DNA of 64,000 bases from Phycisphaeraceae bacterium (GCA_023898685.1 CP060234.1:682001-746000), one strand, 5' to 3'; shown: positions 7,553-16,468, counted from the stretch's first letter. The notes: generated by a model from the letters alone, not told the origin. Program-made: numbers and translations.

Positions 7553-8563
7553 TCACCCTCCCAGACGCTCCACCACCGCCTTCGCCCGCTGCTCGCCCAT
7601 CATCGACGCCTGCCTGGCCAGTTCGAGCGCCCGGTCGGTCTTCCCGAGCCGCTCGGCCCACAACGCCGCCTCGTACCGCAGCTCGGGCTCGCCCGGACGC
7701 TTTTCGATCGCCACCTCGTAGAGCGAGAGCGCGTCATTCTGCCGGTCGAGCATGCCCAGGCACTCGGCCATCGCTTTGACCACAGCCGGGTCCCACCGGT
7801 CGGGCTCGCCCAGCCCGCCCAGCAGCAGCAGCGCCCGCTCCGCCTCGCCCCGACGCTTGAAGACCCGCGCCTCGATCACTCGCCACGCGACGACGTTGGG
7901 CTCCAGCCGCCGGGCCTTGGCGATGTGCTGCTCGGCCATGTCGAGCTTGTTCTCGCGCAGCGCCAGCTCCGCGAGCATGCCCCACACGATCGCCCGCCCG
8001 TCGTCGAGCACCGCCGCCCTCGTCAGGCTCGCCTTCGCCTCGTCGATCTTGCCCAGCGCGATCTGGGCCTGGGCGAGGTGGATCGGATAGTCGGGGTTCG
8101 TCGGGTCGAGCTTCTGGGCCAGCTCGTGCTCCTCGGCGGCCAGCGCCGGGTCACCCAGCACGGCGGCGAGCGAGCCCGCCCGGAAAGCAATGTCAGCGGT
8201 CGCCTGCCCGTCGGCGATCAGTTTCTGGTACTGGGCGAGCGCCTCCTCCTTCTTGTCCTCCTGCACGAGGATCTCGCCCAGCGCCGCCCGCAGGCGGGGC
8301 TCGTCAGGATGCTGGGCGACGCTGGCCCGCAGCACGGTCTCCGCCTTGCCGGTCTCCTGGTTGGCGGCGTAGCGCCTGGCCGATTCGATCAGGGCCTCGA
8401 TCGTCTGCCCGTCGGCGGGGGCGCTCGTGGGGCCGGCCGTGGGGGCAGGCCCCGCTTGGGTCAAGCCGCCAGAAGGCCGGCTCATCGACCGCCACGCCAG
8501 CACAACGACCACCGCCAGTGCGGCCAGCACGACGACCCAAAGCAAATGCCCCGTCCGCTTCAT
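7553..8563 (-). CDS. Membrane-anchored TPR-repeat protein
   Basis: This 336-residue protein starts with a signal anchor (MKRTGHLLWVVVLAALAVVVVLAW) and a Pro/Ala-rich spacer. Tandem tetratricopeptide helices fill the rest: repeats such as KAETVLRASVAQHPDEPRLR, ALAQYQKLIADGQATADIAF, AAEEHELAQKLDPTNPDYPI and LSLYEVAIEKRPGEPELRYE show the W/L-G-Y-A-P TPR spacing. TPR arrays mediate protein-protein contacts; here they would face the periplasm or equivalent compartment. The partner is unknown. It is divergent from valS, with 69 bases between the starts. Confidence 0.75.
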   Translation of the reverse strand: MKRTGHLLWVVVLAALAVVVVLAWRSMSRPSGGLTQAGPAPTAGPTSAPADGQTIEALIESARRYAANQETGKAETVLRASVAQHPDEPRLRAALGEILVQEDKKEEALAQYQKLIADGQATADIAFRAGSLAAVLGDPALAAEEHELAQKLDPTNPDYPIHLAQAQIALGKIDEAKASLTRAAVLDDGRAIVWGMLAELALRENKLDMAEQHIAKARRLEPNVVAWRVIEARVFKRRGEAERALLLLGGLGEPDRWDPAVVKAMAECLGMLDRQNDALSLYEVAIEKRPGEPELRYEAALWAERLGKTDRALELARQASMMGEQRAKAVVERLGG

Positions 8564-8632
8564 CCCCCAATCATCGGCGGATTACACTGCATGTTTCCAG
8601 ACCCCGGATGACCCGAATCCAGGCCCAAGCCC

Positions 8633-11600
8633 ATGCCCGAGACGACCGCACGAATGACCAACAAAGCAGATATCCAACTCTCGAAAGCCTACTGCCCCGC
8701 CGAGCACGAGCCGAGCGTCTGGCAGCGCTGGCTCGACGCGGGCGCTTTCCACGCCGACCCCGCCAAGATCCTCTCGGGCGAGAAGCCGCCCTACTGCATC
8801 CTCATCCCGCCCCCCAACGTCACCGCGGCCCTGCACCTGGGGCACGCCCTCAACAACACGCTCCAGGATGTCCTCGTCCGCGCCCACCGCATGAAGGGCT
8901 TCGAGACGCTCTGGCTCCCGGGCACGGATCACGCGGGCATCGCGACCCAGACCGTGGTCGACAAGCGTCTCAAGAGCGAGGGCAAGCCCGCCCTCGCCGA
9001 GCACAAGGAGATGGAGCGGGCGGGCGAGAACGGGCGGGAGAAGTTCATCGCGACCGTGCAGGCGTGGAAGGACGAGTACGAGCTGCGGATCACCGACCAG
9101 CTCAAGGCGATGGGCTGCTCGTGCGACTGGGACCGCCAGCGGTTCACCATGGACGAGATCTGCGCGCGCGCCGTCCGCGAAGCGTTCTTCCAGCTCTTCA
9201 AGGCTGGGCTCATCGAGCGCGGCAAACGCCTGGTGAACTGGGACCCCGCGACCCAGACCGCCCTCGCCGACGACGAGGTGGAGAACCGCGAGGTCGAGGG
9301 CGCGTTCTACTACCTGCGCTACCCCCTCGTGCACCGCCTCACCGAGGACGACGGGCCCGGCAACCACAACCCCGTGACCTGGGGCGAGCTCGAGGCCCGC
9401 GGCTACCCAGGGGCCGACCAGCACCCCGAGGACGACGAGGCCTGGCTCACCGTCGCGACCACCCGCCCCGAGACCTATCTGGGCGACACCGCCGTCGCGG
9501 TGAATCCGAGGGACCCCCGCGCCGAGTCGCTGCGGGGGCTCTACGCCGAGCTGCCGCTCGTCGGCCGCGTCGTGCCGATCCTCGAGGACGACTACGTCGT
9601 GCTTCCCGTCTCGCTCGGGGGCGACAAGGACGACGCGAAGGCGCAGATGGCGACGGGCTTCCTCAAGGTCACCCCGGCCCACGACCCCAACGACTGGCTC
9701 CTCGGCCAACGCCATCAACAGACCATCGAACGCGAGTGCTCCGCCGGCACGCATCTCATCAACATCATGGCCCCCGACGCCAGCATCTCCGCCGATCACG
9801 GCTGGCCCGACTTCGACCCCCACGGCGCCGCCCGCGTCTTCATCGGGCTGAGCCGGGAGGACGCGCGGCAGAAGGTCGTCAAGGAGTTCCAGGCCCATAC
9901 GATCAACAACCAGCCCCTGCTCGAGTCGATCAAGCCGCACGTGCACAGCGTGGGGCACTCCTACCGCAGCCACGTGCCGGTGGAGCCTTACCTGAGCGAC
10001 CAGTGGTACTGCCGCGTGACGGATGACCGGCTCAGGGGGAACGCGCAGCGGGCGCTGGTGACGGAACAACGGACACTGGAAAGTCTGGGGGCGTGGCCGG
10101 AGTCGGCTCCCCTTGGCACGCCCCCAGGTGGCACGGCTCGCCGAGCCGTGTCCGAATACGCCCAGCCTCGCCGAGCCGTGTCCTTCCCACAGCTTGACAC
10201 AATAACCTTCACGCCCCATCGAATCCCGGGCTTCGAGCCCCGGGACCCATTCCCGACGGGCCAAAGACATCCCCAAGATCTCGAACACTCCCATCGCAAC
10301 TTGCCGCATCTCCAACTGCCGACCGCCACGTACTTCATAACCTGGCGAGCAGCCGACGGGGTTGAACTCGACGAATCGGCCCGCGAGATCGTCACGGAGT
10401 CAATCTTGCACCGCGAGGGCGAATCGGCAATGACCTTCGCCTCCGTCGTCATGCCCGATCATGCCCACGTTCTTGTCCGCCTTCACGAGGGGGTCGATCT
10501 CGGCGATTGGATGTCCTCTCTCAAGCGATTCACCGCGTCACAAGTCAACAAGCATCTGGGGCGTTCCGGGTCGCTCTGGCAGGACGAACACTTCGATCGG
10601 ATCGTCCGCGATGAAGCCGAATTCGCCGATCACCTGACCTACATCGTGCAGAATCCAGTGAAAGCCGATCTGGTCGTGCGGCCCACGCAATGGGCGCACA
10701 CGCTGATCAGCCCGGCCGTCTTTGGTGAGGAGGCCGGACACGGCTCGGCGAGCCGTGCCACCCCGAGCCGTCCCACCGGGGCTTGCTCTGACGCCTCCAT
10801 GACCTTCTACCCCGCCCGCTACGCGCGGACCTTCGAGACCTGGCACGACAACCTGCGCGACTGGTGCATCAGCCGGCAGTTGTGGTGGGGGCATCGGATT
10901 CCGGTGTGGCATCGCAGAATGACGATCGAGCGAGGCGATTCGGCTGAAGGAGGAGAGTTCGGGGCGTACGGACTCGACCACTTGGTGCGAAGCGAATACG
11001 GGCACGGCGCGATCCGCGTCCATGATGAAGACGGCACAGAAGTCGATGCCGCAGAAGTGCTGGCCGTAGAGAATTCGCGCGACCGTACATTCGACATCTA
11101 TGTCTGTTACGACGGAACCAATCCGATTGATGAGACCAGACTTGAAAAGGGACTGTTCACCCAAGACCCCGACGTCCTCGATACCTGGTTCTCCAGCGCC
11201 CTCTGGCCCCTCTCCACGCTGGGATGGCCAAACCACGATCTGCCGCTGATCACACCCGAGCAGATCGACCCCGCGGGGGGCGACCACATCCGCTCGGTGT
11301 GGGTCAAGCGCGTCGGCTCGTTCCGCGAGTTCATCGGCAAAGAGGGCGAGCCCTCCGGTGATCTGATCGAACGCCTGCTCCACCTGCGCGATCACGCGAC
11401 GACGGCCGACGAGATCCGGCCCCTGCACTACGAGCTGTTCAGCGAGGCCCACCTCCGCGAGCACGGCGTCAACGCCACGCCTCTGCGCAAGCCCGACGAC
11501 ATCGCGAAGTGCGACGATCTCGTCTGCGCGGTGGGCGTCAAGACCCACGACGCGGTCGCGACCGACAAGTTCGGCGAGCTGCATGTCCGCGAGCTGCTGA

Positions 11601-13102
11601 TGGACGAGGGCTTCCAGGACACCGCGGGCCTGCTCGACGCGTTCAACCCCACCAGCGTGCTCACCACCGCCCGCGAGATCATCACGCTCTGGGTGAGCCG
11701 GATGGTGATGTTCAACCGGTATTTCCTGGGTAGGTCGGCTCTCCGAGCCGGGTTCAGGGACGGGTCCGTTGCAGGGTCAGACGGTGGATCGGACGAGGGA
11801 GGAGGTTCGGCTCAGGAACACGGTTCGGCGAACCGTGCCACCACCCCAGGCCCCGTCCCGTTCCGCGACGTCTTCATTCACGCGATGATCCAGGACGGCG
11901 ACGGCCGGAAGATGTCCAAGAGCCTGGGCAACGGCGTCGACCCGCTCGACATCATCCACTCCCACGGCGCCGACGCGATGCGGTTCACGCTCGTCGAGAT
12001 GACGACGCAGACGCAGGACGTGCGGATGCCCGTCGAGCCCGACCCCGAGACGGGCAAAAACACGAGCCCCAAGTTTGACCTGGGACGCAACTTCTGCAAC
12101 AAGCTCTGGAACGCGGCGCGGTTCGCGTTGTCGAAGCTGGCCCAAGATGGTGGCACGGCTCGCCGAGCCGTGTCGGAAGCTGCCCCGCCGCGCCGAGCCG
12201 TGTCGGAAGCCGGTCTACCCGGCTCGGCGAGCCGGGCCACCATCGCCCCGGCCGACGTCCTCCTCGCCGACCGCTGGATGCTGACGCGACTCAGAGAAGG
12301 CATCGCGGAGATCGACGAGGCGATCGCGTCCTACCAGTTCAGCGCCTACGCGAAGGCCCTCTACGATCTCGTGCGGCGTGACTTCTGCGACTGGTACCTC
12401 GAGGCGGTCAAGTCGACGATCGGCGAGAGCCCCGCCCAGCAGGGCGTGCTCCGCCTCGTGCTCGACAGCCTGCTCCGCCTGCTCCACCCGGTCATCCCGT
12501 TCATCACCGAGACGATCCACGAGCACCTGAGCGCGATCCCCGCGCCGGAACTCGCCGGGCTCGAGCTTACCCCGCCGACCAAGGGCAACACGCTCGCCAC
12601 CGCCGGCTGGCCCTCGGTCGACGCCTCGCTCACCGACGAGGGCGCCAAGCAGCAGTTCGAGCGCGTGCGCACGATCGTGGACACCATCCGGCAGGTGCGT
12701 AGCCAGCACCAGGTCGAGCCCCGCCGCAAGATCGCCCTGCACGCCGACGCGGCGCTCGCCGGCGAGATCGGGGCGGCGGGCGGCCTGGTCGAGTCGCTCG
12801 CCAACCTGCACACCGTGACGACCGACGCCCCCGACGGCGCGGCCGCGGCGTTCACGCTCGACGGCGTCGAGCACAGGCTGAGCGACCTCGCCGACGCGGT
12901 CGACGCCTCGGCCGAGCGCGAACGGCTGGAGAAGGAGAGGGCCGATCTCGAGAAATCGGTCAAGGCGCTCGAGGGCCGGCTCAACAACCCGGGCTACACC
13001 GAGAAGGCCCCCGCCCACCTCGTCCAGCAGACGCGCGACCAGCACACGCAGGCGCAGGCCGACCTCGCGGCGGTGGTCAAGGCGCTGGAGAACCTCGGGT
13101 GA
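8633..13102 (+). CDS. valS: Valyl-tRNA synthetase with in-frame transposase domain and REP insertions
   Basis: ValS charges tRNA-Val. The class I signatures are intact: PPPNVTAALHLGHALNNT (HIGH equivalent, HLGH near residue 68) and GRKMSKSLGNGVDPLD (KMSKS near residue 1093). The editing/CP1 domain, anticodon-binding domain and C-terminal coiled coil (ERERLEKERADLEKSVKALE) are also present. At 1489 residues it is about 500 residues longer than usual. The excess includes a REP-associated tyrosine transposase domain (~residues 499-710) between CYRVTDD-like and MTFYPARYARTFETWHDNLRDWC segments, two translated REP pairs (~1032-1070, ~1173-1203), and an unrecognised ~135-residue insertion (11235-11640) before the FNPTSVLTTAREI segment. 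All are in frame, without stops. ATG 8654 is an alternative start. Confidence 0.93.
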   Translation: MPETTARMTNKADIQLSKAYCPAEHEPSVWQRWLDAGAFHADPAKILSGEKPPYCILIPPPNVTAALHLGHALNNTLQDVLVRAHRMKGFETLWLPGTDHAGIATQTVVDKRLKSEGKPALAEHKEMERAGENGREKFIATVQAWKDEYELRITDQLKAMGCSCDWDRQRFTMDEICARAVREAFFQLFKAGLIERGKRLVNWDPATQTALADDEVENREVEGAFYYLRYPLVHRLTEDDGPGNHNPVTWGELEARGYPGADQHPEDDEAWLTVATTRPETYLGDTAVAVNPRDPRAESLRGLYAELPLVGRVVPILEDDYVVLPVSLGGDKDDAKAQMATGFLKVTPAHDPNDWLLGQRHQQTIERECSAGTHLINIMAPDASISADHGWPDFDPHGAARVFIGLSREDARQKVVKEFQAHTINNQPLLESIKPHVHSVGHSYRSHVPVEPYLSDQWYCRVTDDRLRGNAQRALVTEQRTLESLGAWPESAPLGTPPGGTARRAVSEYAQPRRAVSFPQLDTITFTPHRIPGFEPRDPFPTGQRHPQDLEHSHRNLPHLQLPTATYFITWRAADGVELDESAREIVTESILHREGESAMTFASVVMPDHAHVLVRLHEGVDLGDWMSSLKRFTASQVNKHLGRSGSLWQDEHFDRIVRDEAEFADHLTYIVQNPVKADLVVRPTQWAHTLISPAVFGEEAGHGSASRATPSRPTGACSDASMTFYPARYARTFETWHDNLRDWCISRQLWWGHRIPVWHRRMTIERGDSAEGGEFGAYGLDHLVRSEYGHGAIRVHDEDGTEVDAAEVLAVENSRDRTFDIYVCYDGTNPIDETRLEKGLFTQDPDVLDTWFSSALWPLSTLGWPNHDLPLITPEQIDPAGGDHIRSVWVKRVGSFREFIGKEGEPSGDLIERLLHLRDHATTADEIRPLHYELFSEAHLREHGVNATPLRKPDDIAKCDDLVCAVGVKTHDAVATDKFGELHVRELLMDEGFQDTAGLLDAFNPTSVLTTAREIITLWVSRMVMFNRYFLGRSALRAGFRDGSVAGSDGGSDEGGGSAQEHGSANRATTPGPVPFRDVFIHAMIQDGDGRKMSKSLGNGVDPLDIIHSHGADAMRFTLVEMTTQTQDVRMPVEPDPETGKNTSPKFDLGRNFCNKLWNAARFALSKLAQDGGTARRAVSEAAPPRRAVSEAGLPGSASRATIAPADVLLADRWMLTRLREGIAEIDEAIASYQFSAYAKALYDLVRRDFCDWYLEAVKSTIGESPAQQGVLRLVLDSLLRLLHPVIPFITETIHEHLSAIPAPELAGLELTPPTKGNTLATAGWPSVDASLTDEGAKQQFERVRTIVDTIRQVRSQHQVEPRRKIALHADAALAGEIGAAGGLVESLANLHTVTTDAPDGAAAAFTLDGVEHRLSDLADAVDASAERERLEKERADLEKSVKALEGRLNNPGYTEKAPAHLVQQTRDQHTQAQADLAAVVKALENLG
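10128..10762 (+). mobile_element. REP-associated tyrosine transposase (RAYT) unit inside valS
   Basis: Two exact 27-base inverted repeats (10128-10154 and 10736-10762), each a GGTGG-headed palindrome CACGGCTCGCCGAGCCGTG plus TCC, bracket a Y1/HUH transposase domain. The domain runs from LPTATYFITWRAADG to NPVKADLVVRPTQWAH. It has the HUH metal motif in MPDHAHVLV (codons 10460-10468) and the candidate catalytic tyrosine in LTYIVQNPVKA (10640-10642), so it may be functional. The typical LWQDEHFDRIVRDEAEF segment of RAYTs is also present. It has no stop and no convincing start of its own, and is read as part of ValS. In known RAYTs the protein recognises REP hairpins with a GTAG-like tetranucleotide; GTGG here resembles that. 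Confidence 0.85.
11728..11842 (+). repeat. REP-like pair (family A, degenerate) in frame inside valS
   Basis: The left arm contains GTCGGCTCTCCGAGCCGG and the right arm ACGGTTCGGCGAACCGTGCC; they are imperfect inverted copies of the family A palindrome. Together they encode GRSALRAGF...EHGSANRATTPG, an insertion between the conserved MVMFNRYFLG and FRDVFIHAMIQD segments of ValS. Confidence 0.7.
12149..12241 (+). repeat. REP-like cluster (family A) in frame inside valS
   Basis: GGTGGCACGGCTCGCCGAGC begins the left arm and CGGCTCGGCGAGCCGGGCC lies in the right arm. A direct repeat of GCCGAGCCGTGTCGGAAGC sits between them. It is translated as GGTARRAVSEAAPPRRAVSE...GSASRAT between the FALSKL and DRWMLTRL segments of ValS. 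Confidence 0.78.
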
Positions 13103-14256
13103 GGCGGAACGCTGCTTCAACGAGCCGCGACCGTGAGGGAGCGGGGTCAAATCGCGGCAGGAAGTCCGCTCCCTCACGGTCGCGGCTCGTGCTGTGCTTT
13201 CTTCTCGCCCTCTCCGCGTGCGGCTCACCCAGGCCTGCTCAGCGCAACCCGACCCTACCCACGCTTGATTCGGTCCTGGATCATCGGGCCGACGCGTCGA
13301 GCACCGCCACCGCGACCTCACCCCGCGACGTGATCGTCAGTGAGGACGACTGGACCTTTGCGGGCCGCGCGGGACGGATCATCGCCACCCCCCACTTCAG
13401 TTTGCACACGACGATCGACAAGTCGCTGCTGATCGACCGCTTCCCCCGTTTCGTCGAGATCGCGCTGGCCGCCTACCACACCGAGTTGGGCGACCTGCCC
13501 GAGCCCGATGAGCCGATGAACACCTACCTCATGCGCGACCGGGCCCAGTGGGAATCGGTCACCCGCTCCATCGCGGGCCCGCAGGCCGAGATCTATCTCC
13601 GCATCCCGCGGGGTGGGTTCGCGGTCGGCGGGCGGGGCGTGTTCTACGACATCGGTCCCTACGACACGCTCGCGATCGCGGCCCACGAAGGCTGGCACCA
13701 GTACACGCAGTCGATGTTTAAGCACCCGCTGCCGCTCTGGCTCGAGGAGGGCATCGCGACCTACTTCGAGGGCTTCCGCTGGCACCCCAACGACCGCACG
13801 CTGCCGATCTTCCTGCCCTGGTCGAACCCCGAGCGGTTCGACACGCTCCGCAAGCTCGTCGCGACCGACACGCTGATCCCGCTCGACGAGCTGCTCGTCA
13901 GCCGTCCGCAGGACCTGCTCCGCACGCCGGACGGCAAGACGCTGGCGTATTACGCCCAGGTGTGGGCGCTGACCCACTTCCTGCACGAGGGCGCGGGCGC
14001 GAAGTACCGCGCGAGCCTGGCTCGCCTGCTCAACGACGCCGCAGCGGGCCAGTTGGGCCAGGCGCTCGCCCAGTCGGCGGGCCCGCGCGAGGCCCGGGCC
14101 GCCCTGAGCAGCCGCGTGGGCGATGCGGCGTTCCGTGTCTACTTCAACGACGACATCGCGGCGGCGCAGGCGGAGTATGAGCGGTTCGTCAAGGCGGCGA
14201 CGCTGCCCGGGGCGCGCCAGGACATGACGGCGGGGCGGTCGCCGGTGAGCCGGTGA
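13099..14256 (+). CDS. Zinc metalloprotease-like lipoprotein (gluzincin HEGWH)
   Basis: The 385-residue product has a hydrophobic signal ending in a lipobox (LCFLLALSAC), so it is probably a lipoprotein. The catalytic signature AAHEGWHQY (HExxH) is followed by the downstream glutamate helix LPLWLEEGIATYFEG, typical of gluzincin peptidases and of planctomycete DUF1570-like proteins. Upstream, LYLRIPRGGFAVGGRGVFYD-like beta strands fit that fold. The open frame begins with GTG 13099, overlapping the valS stop by four bases (GTGA). The first ~28 codons are made of a palindromic repeat (13120-13190), so the true start may be GTG 13189 or the N-terminus may have been rebuilt by repeat insertion. 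Confidence 0.75.
   Translation: MRRNAASTSRDREGAGSNRGRKSAPSRSRLVLCFLLALSACGSPRPAQRNPTLPTLDSVLDHRADASSTATATSPRDVIVSEDDWTFAGRAGRIIATPHFSLHTTIDKSLLIDRFPRFVEIALAAYHTELGDLPEPDEPMNTYLMRDRAQWESVTRSIAGPQAEIYLRIPRGGFAVGGRGVFYDIGPYDTLAIAAHEGWHQYTQSMFKHPLPLWLEEGIATYFEGFRWHPNDRTLPIFLPWSNPERFDTLRKLVATDTLIPLDELLVSRPQDLLRTPDGKTLAYYAQVWALTHFLHEGAGAKYRASLARLLNDAAAGQLGQALAQSAGPREARAALSSRVGDAAFRVYFNDDIAAAQAEYERFVKAATLPGARQDMTAGRSPVSR
13120..13190 (+). repeat. Perfect inverted repeat at the 5' end of the metalloprotease gene
   Basis: The 25 bases beginning ACGAGCCGCGACCGTGAGGG at 13120 are repeated as an exact reverse complement ending at 13190 (CACGGTCGCGGCTCGT), around a loop of about 21 bases. It is the same family as 7060-7130. 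Confidence 0.85.
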
Positions 14257-14266
14257 GCGGACTTCA

Positions 14267-14293
14267 GAGCGTGGAGCGCGAGCGACACGATTC
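14267..14293 (+). repeat. Single copy of repeat family C (AGCGTGGAGCGCGAGCGACACG)
   Basis: The segment with core GTGGAGCGCGAGCGACACGA matches both arms of the inverted pair at 23034-23115. It lies in the short gap between the convergent metalloprotease and ftsI genes. Confidence 0.65.
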
Positions 14294-14317
14294 GGATTCA
14301 CCGCGGAGAAACCACTC

Positions 14318-16468
14318 TCAACCCCCCGCCGCCACCGCTTCGATCGGGGGCACGCCCAGGTAGCGAAGCGACCGCTCCATCACCCGCCGCACCACCGGGC
14401 CCGCGACGGCGGAGCCGTAGTGCTGGCGTTGCCGCACGCGGGCGGGGCCTGGGTCGTCGATCACGACGATCACGACGATCTGCGGGTCGTCGACCGGCGC
14501 CCCCGCGATGAACGACGAGTTGTACTGGTTAGCGTAGTAGCCACCCGCGCCCTTGGGCTTGCCCTTCCGCACCACCCGCCCCCGATCGTCGAGCAGGGGC
14601 TTGCCATTCTCGTCGCGCACCACGGGCGCGACCACCGGGATGTCCGCGGTGCCGCTCTTGCCGAACATGGCGTAACTGGGCCGGGGCTCGTCGGGGTAGA
14701 GCCGCCGCATGTTCTGGTCCATGTGCTCGGCCACGTGCACCAGCACACCCCGGGTCATCAGCGCGATGTCGGGGCGCAGCACGCGGATCAGGGGCTCCGA
14801 CTCGAGCGTCTCGCGTGACGGGGCCGTCAGCCGCAGGTGGGGCAGTGTGCCCGCCAGCCCGTCCTGTCTCGCGTAGGCGCCGAACGCCCGCACCATCTGC
14901 ACGGGTGTGACCGCGACCTCGTGCCCGATCACGACCGACGTCTGCGAGTACACGGTCCAGTCGTCGGCGCTCGTGATCAGGCCTGCGGATTCGCCGGGCA
15001 GGCCGATCCGAGTGGGCATGCCGAACCCGAACTTCTCGACGACGTGGCGGAGCTGGTCGTGCGTCAGCCGCTCGCTGAGCTTGACCATGCCGACGTTGGA
15101 CGAGTTGATGAGGACCTCCTGCCAGGTCTCATGGTCACGCTTGGTCACGTCCTGGAAGTGCCGACCGAAGGATGTGGTATAGGGGCGGGTGTCGATCACC
15201 TCGCCCTCGCCGATCACGCCCAGCTCCCACGCGCTCGCCCACACGAAGCTCTTGAACGTCGAGCCCGGCTCGTAGGTGTCCTCGACGCAGCGGTTCCGCC
15301 CCATCGCGGGGTGGGTCTCGCGATTTGGATCGGCGGGCAGCGTGACGTAGCGGGGCCGCTTGTCCTCGGGGGGCAGCGTGAGCCACTTGTCCTTGGGCGT
15401 GCCGGGCTCGACCCACGGGAACGGCGCCAGCCCCGGCACGTCGCGGTAGCGGTCGACCATCGCGAGGATCTCGCCCGTCTGCGGGCGCATCATCACCAGC
15501 CGCCCGCCCGCGGCGTCGGCGTCCTCCATGCCCCGGTCGAGCTCCTCGATCGCGATCCGCTGGAGCTCGAGATCAAGGCTCAGGCGGACGTCCTCGCCGC
15601 GTTCGCCCGCCTTTGACGCGTCGACGTCGATCATCACGGGCCGGTTCTTCGCGTCGTGCACGAAACCGATCCGCCCGTCCTCGCCCCGCAGGCGGTCGTT
15701 GAGCGTCCGCTCGGCCCCCAGCAGCCCCTCGTGCCCGTAGCCCACCTTGCCCAGGATCGACGCGACCTCGTCGCCGCCCGGATACTTCCTGACCAGCTGC
15801 TCCTCGACCGCGACGCCCGGCAGGCCCAGGTCCTCGACGACCGTCGCGACAGGCCGCTCCAACACCGGGCCGATCGGCAGGTAACGCTTGAGTGGGCGGG
15901 CCGGCTTGATCGCGACGGGCACTTCGTTGCTCGCGTCGCCGGCGGCGCCATCATCACCCTTGATCGCGTGGACCAGGTTGGCGATGAACGCGCGCGCGCC
16001 GCTAGGCGCTCGCTCCGTGGTCGTCTGATCCTGCTCCGCCCGGATCTTCTCGTTCGATTCGACCGCCCGCACGAGCGGCACGCCGATCTGCTCGGTCGGC
16101 ACGCCCAGCGTCTCGGCGAGCGACATGATCACGCGATCCATGCTCGCCTCGGCGGCAACCGGGTCGATCACGACGCGATACCCCACCTCCGACATCGACA
16201 GGGGCCGGCCCCGCCGATCGAGCAGATCGCCCCGGGGGCTGGGCTCACGCTCGCGCCCCACGCGGTCGGAGAGGTACCGGGACAGGTCGTCACTGGGCCC
16301 GATCTTGAGCTGGGCCACCCGCGCGACGACCACCGCGAACACGAGCGTCGCGAGCCCCGCGAACAGCCGGCTCACGATCACCGCCCGATCGGCCCGGGCG
16401 CGGGGCGGCGCCTGGGGCTCGGGGGTGTTGCGCTCGGCAACCCCATCAACAGGCCCCTCAGCGGGCAT
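14318..16468 (-). CDS. ftsI: Division-type penicillin-binding protein (peptidoglycan transpeptidase)
   Basis: This 716-residue class B PBP cross-links septal peptidoglycan. It has a short cytoplasmic tail, one transmembrane helix (LFAGLATLVFAVVVARVAQL), and the PBP dimerisation domain with RGDLLDRRGRPLSMSEVGYR. The transpeptidase motifs are STFK (near residue 403), SSN (near 455) and KSGTAD (near 604), all intact. The start overlaps the end of the ftsL-like gene by 11 bases, and the gene order rsmH, LysM protein, ftsL, ftsI matches a dcw operon. The cluster ends here: the next gene is convergent, so the mur genes usually found downstream are not adjacent. Confidence 0.92.
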   Translation of the reverse strand: MPAEGPVDGVAERNTPEPQAPPRARADRAVIVSRLFAGLATLVFAVVVARVAQLKIGPSDDLSRYLSDRVGREREPSPRGDLLDRRGRPLSMSEVGYRVVIDPVAAEASMDRVIMSLAETLGVPTEQIGVPLVRAVESNEKIRAEQDQTTTERAPSGARAFIANLVHAIKGDDGAAGDASNEVPVAIKPARPLKRYLPIGPVLERPVATVVEDLGLPGVAVEEQLVRKYPGGDEVASILGKVGYGHEGLLGAERTLNDRLRGEDGRIGFVHDAKNRPVMIDVDASKAGERGEDVRLSLDLELQRIAIEELDRGMEDADAAGGRLVMMRPQTGEILAMVDRYRDVPGLAPFPWVEPGTPKDKWLTLPPEDKRPRYVTLPADPNRETHPAMGRNRCVEDTYEPGSTFKSFVWASAWELGVIGEGEVIDTRPYTTSFGRHFQDVTKRDHETWQEVLINSSNVGMVKLSERLTHDQLRHVVEKFGFGMPTRIGLPGESAGLITSADDWTVYSQTSVVIGHEVAVTPVQMVRAFGAYARQDGLAGTLPHLRLTAPSRETLESEPLIRVLRPDIALMTRGVLVHVAEHMDQNMRRLYPDEPRPSYAMFGKSGTADIPVVAPVVRDENGKPLLDDRGRVVRKGKPKGAGGYYANQYNSSFIAGAPVDDPQIVVIVVIDDPGPARVRQRQHYGSAVAGPVVRRVMERSLRYLGVPPIEAVAAGG

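Noticed and set aside
10128..10762. Intein inside valS
   Set aside because: No intein splicing motifs (N-terminal Cys/Ser block, HN-Cys end); the insertion has RAYT HUH and Tyr motifs with REP ends instead.
10128..12241. CRISPR-like array from repeated GCCGAGCCGTG units
   Set aside because: Units are inverted palindromes, irregularly spaced and translated; no regular spacers and no cas genes.
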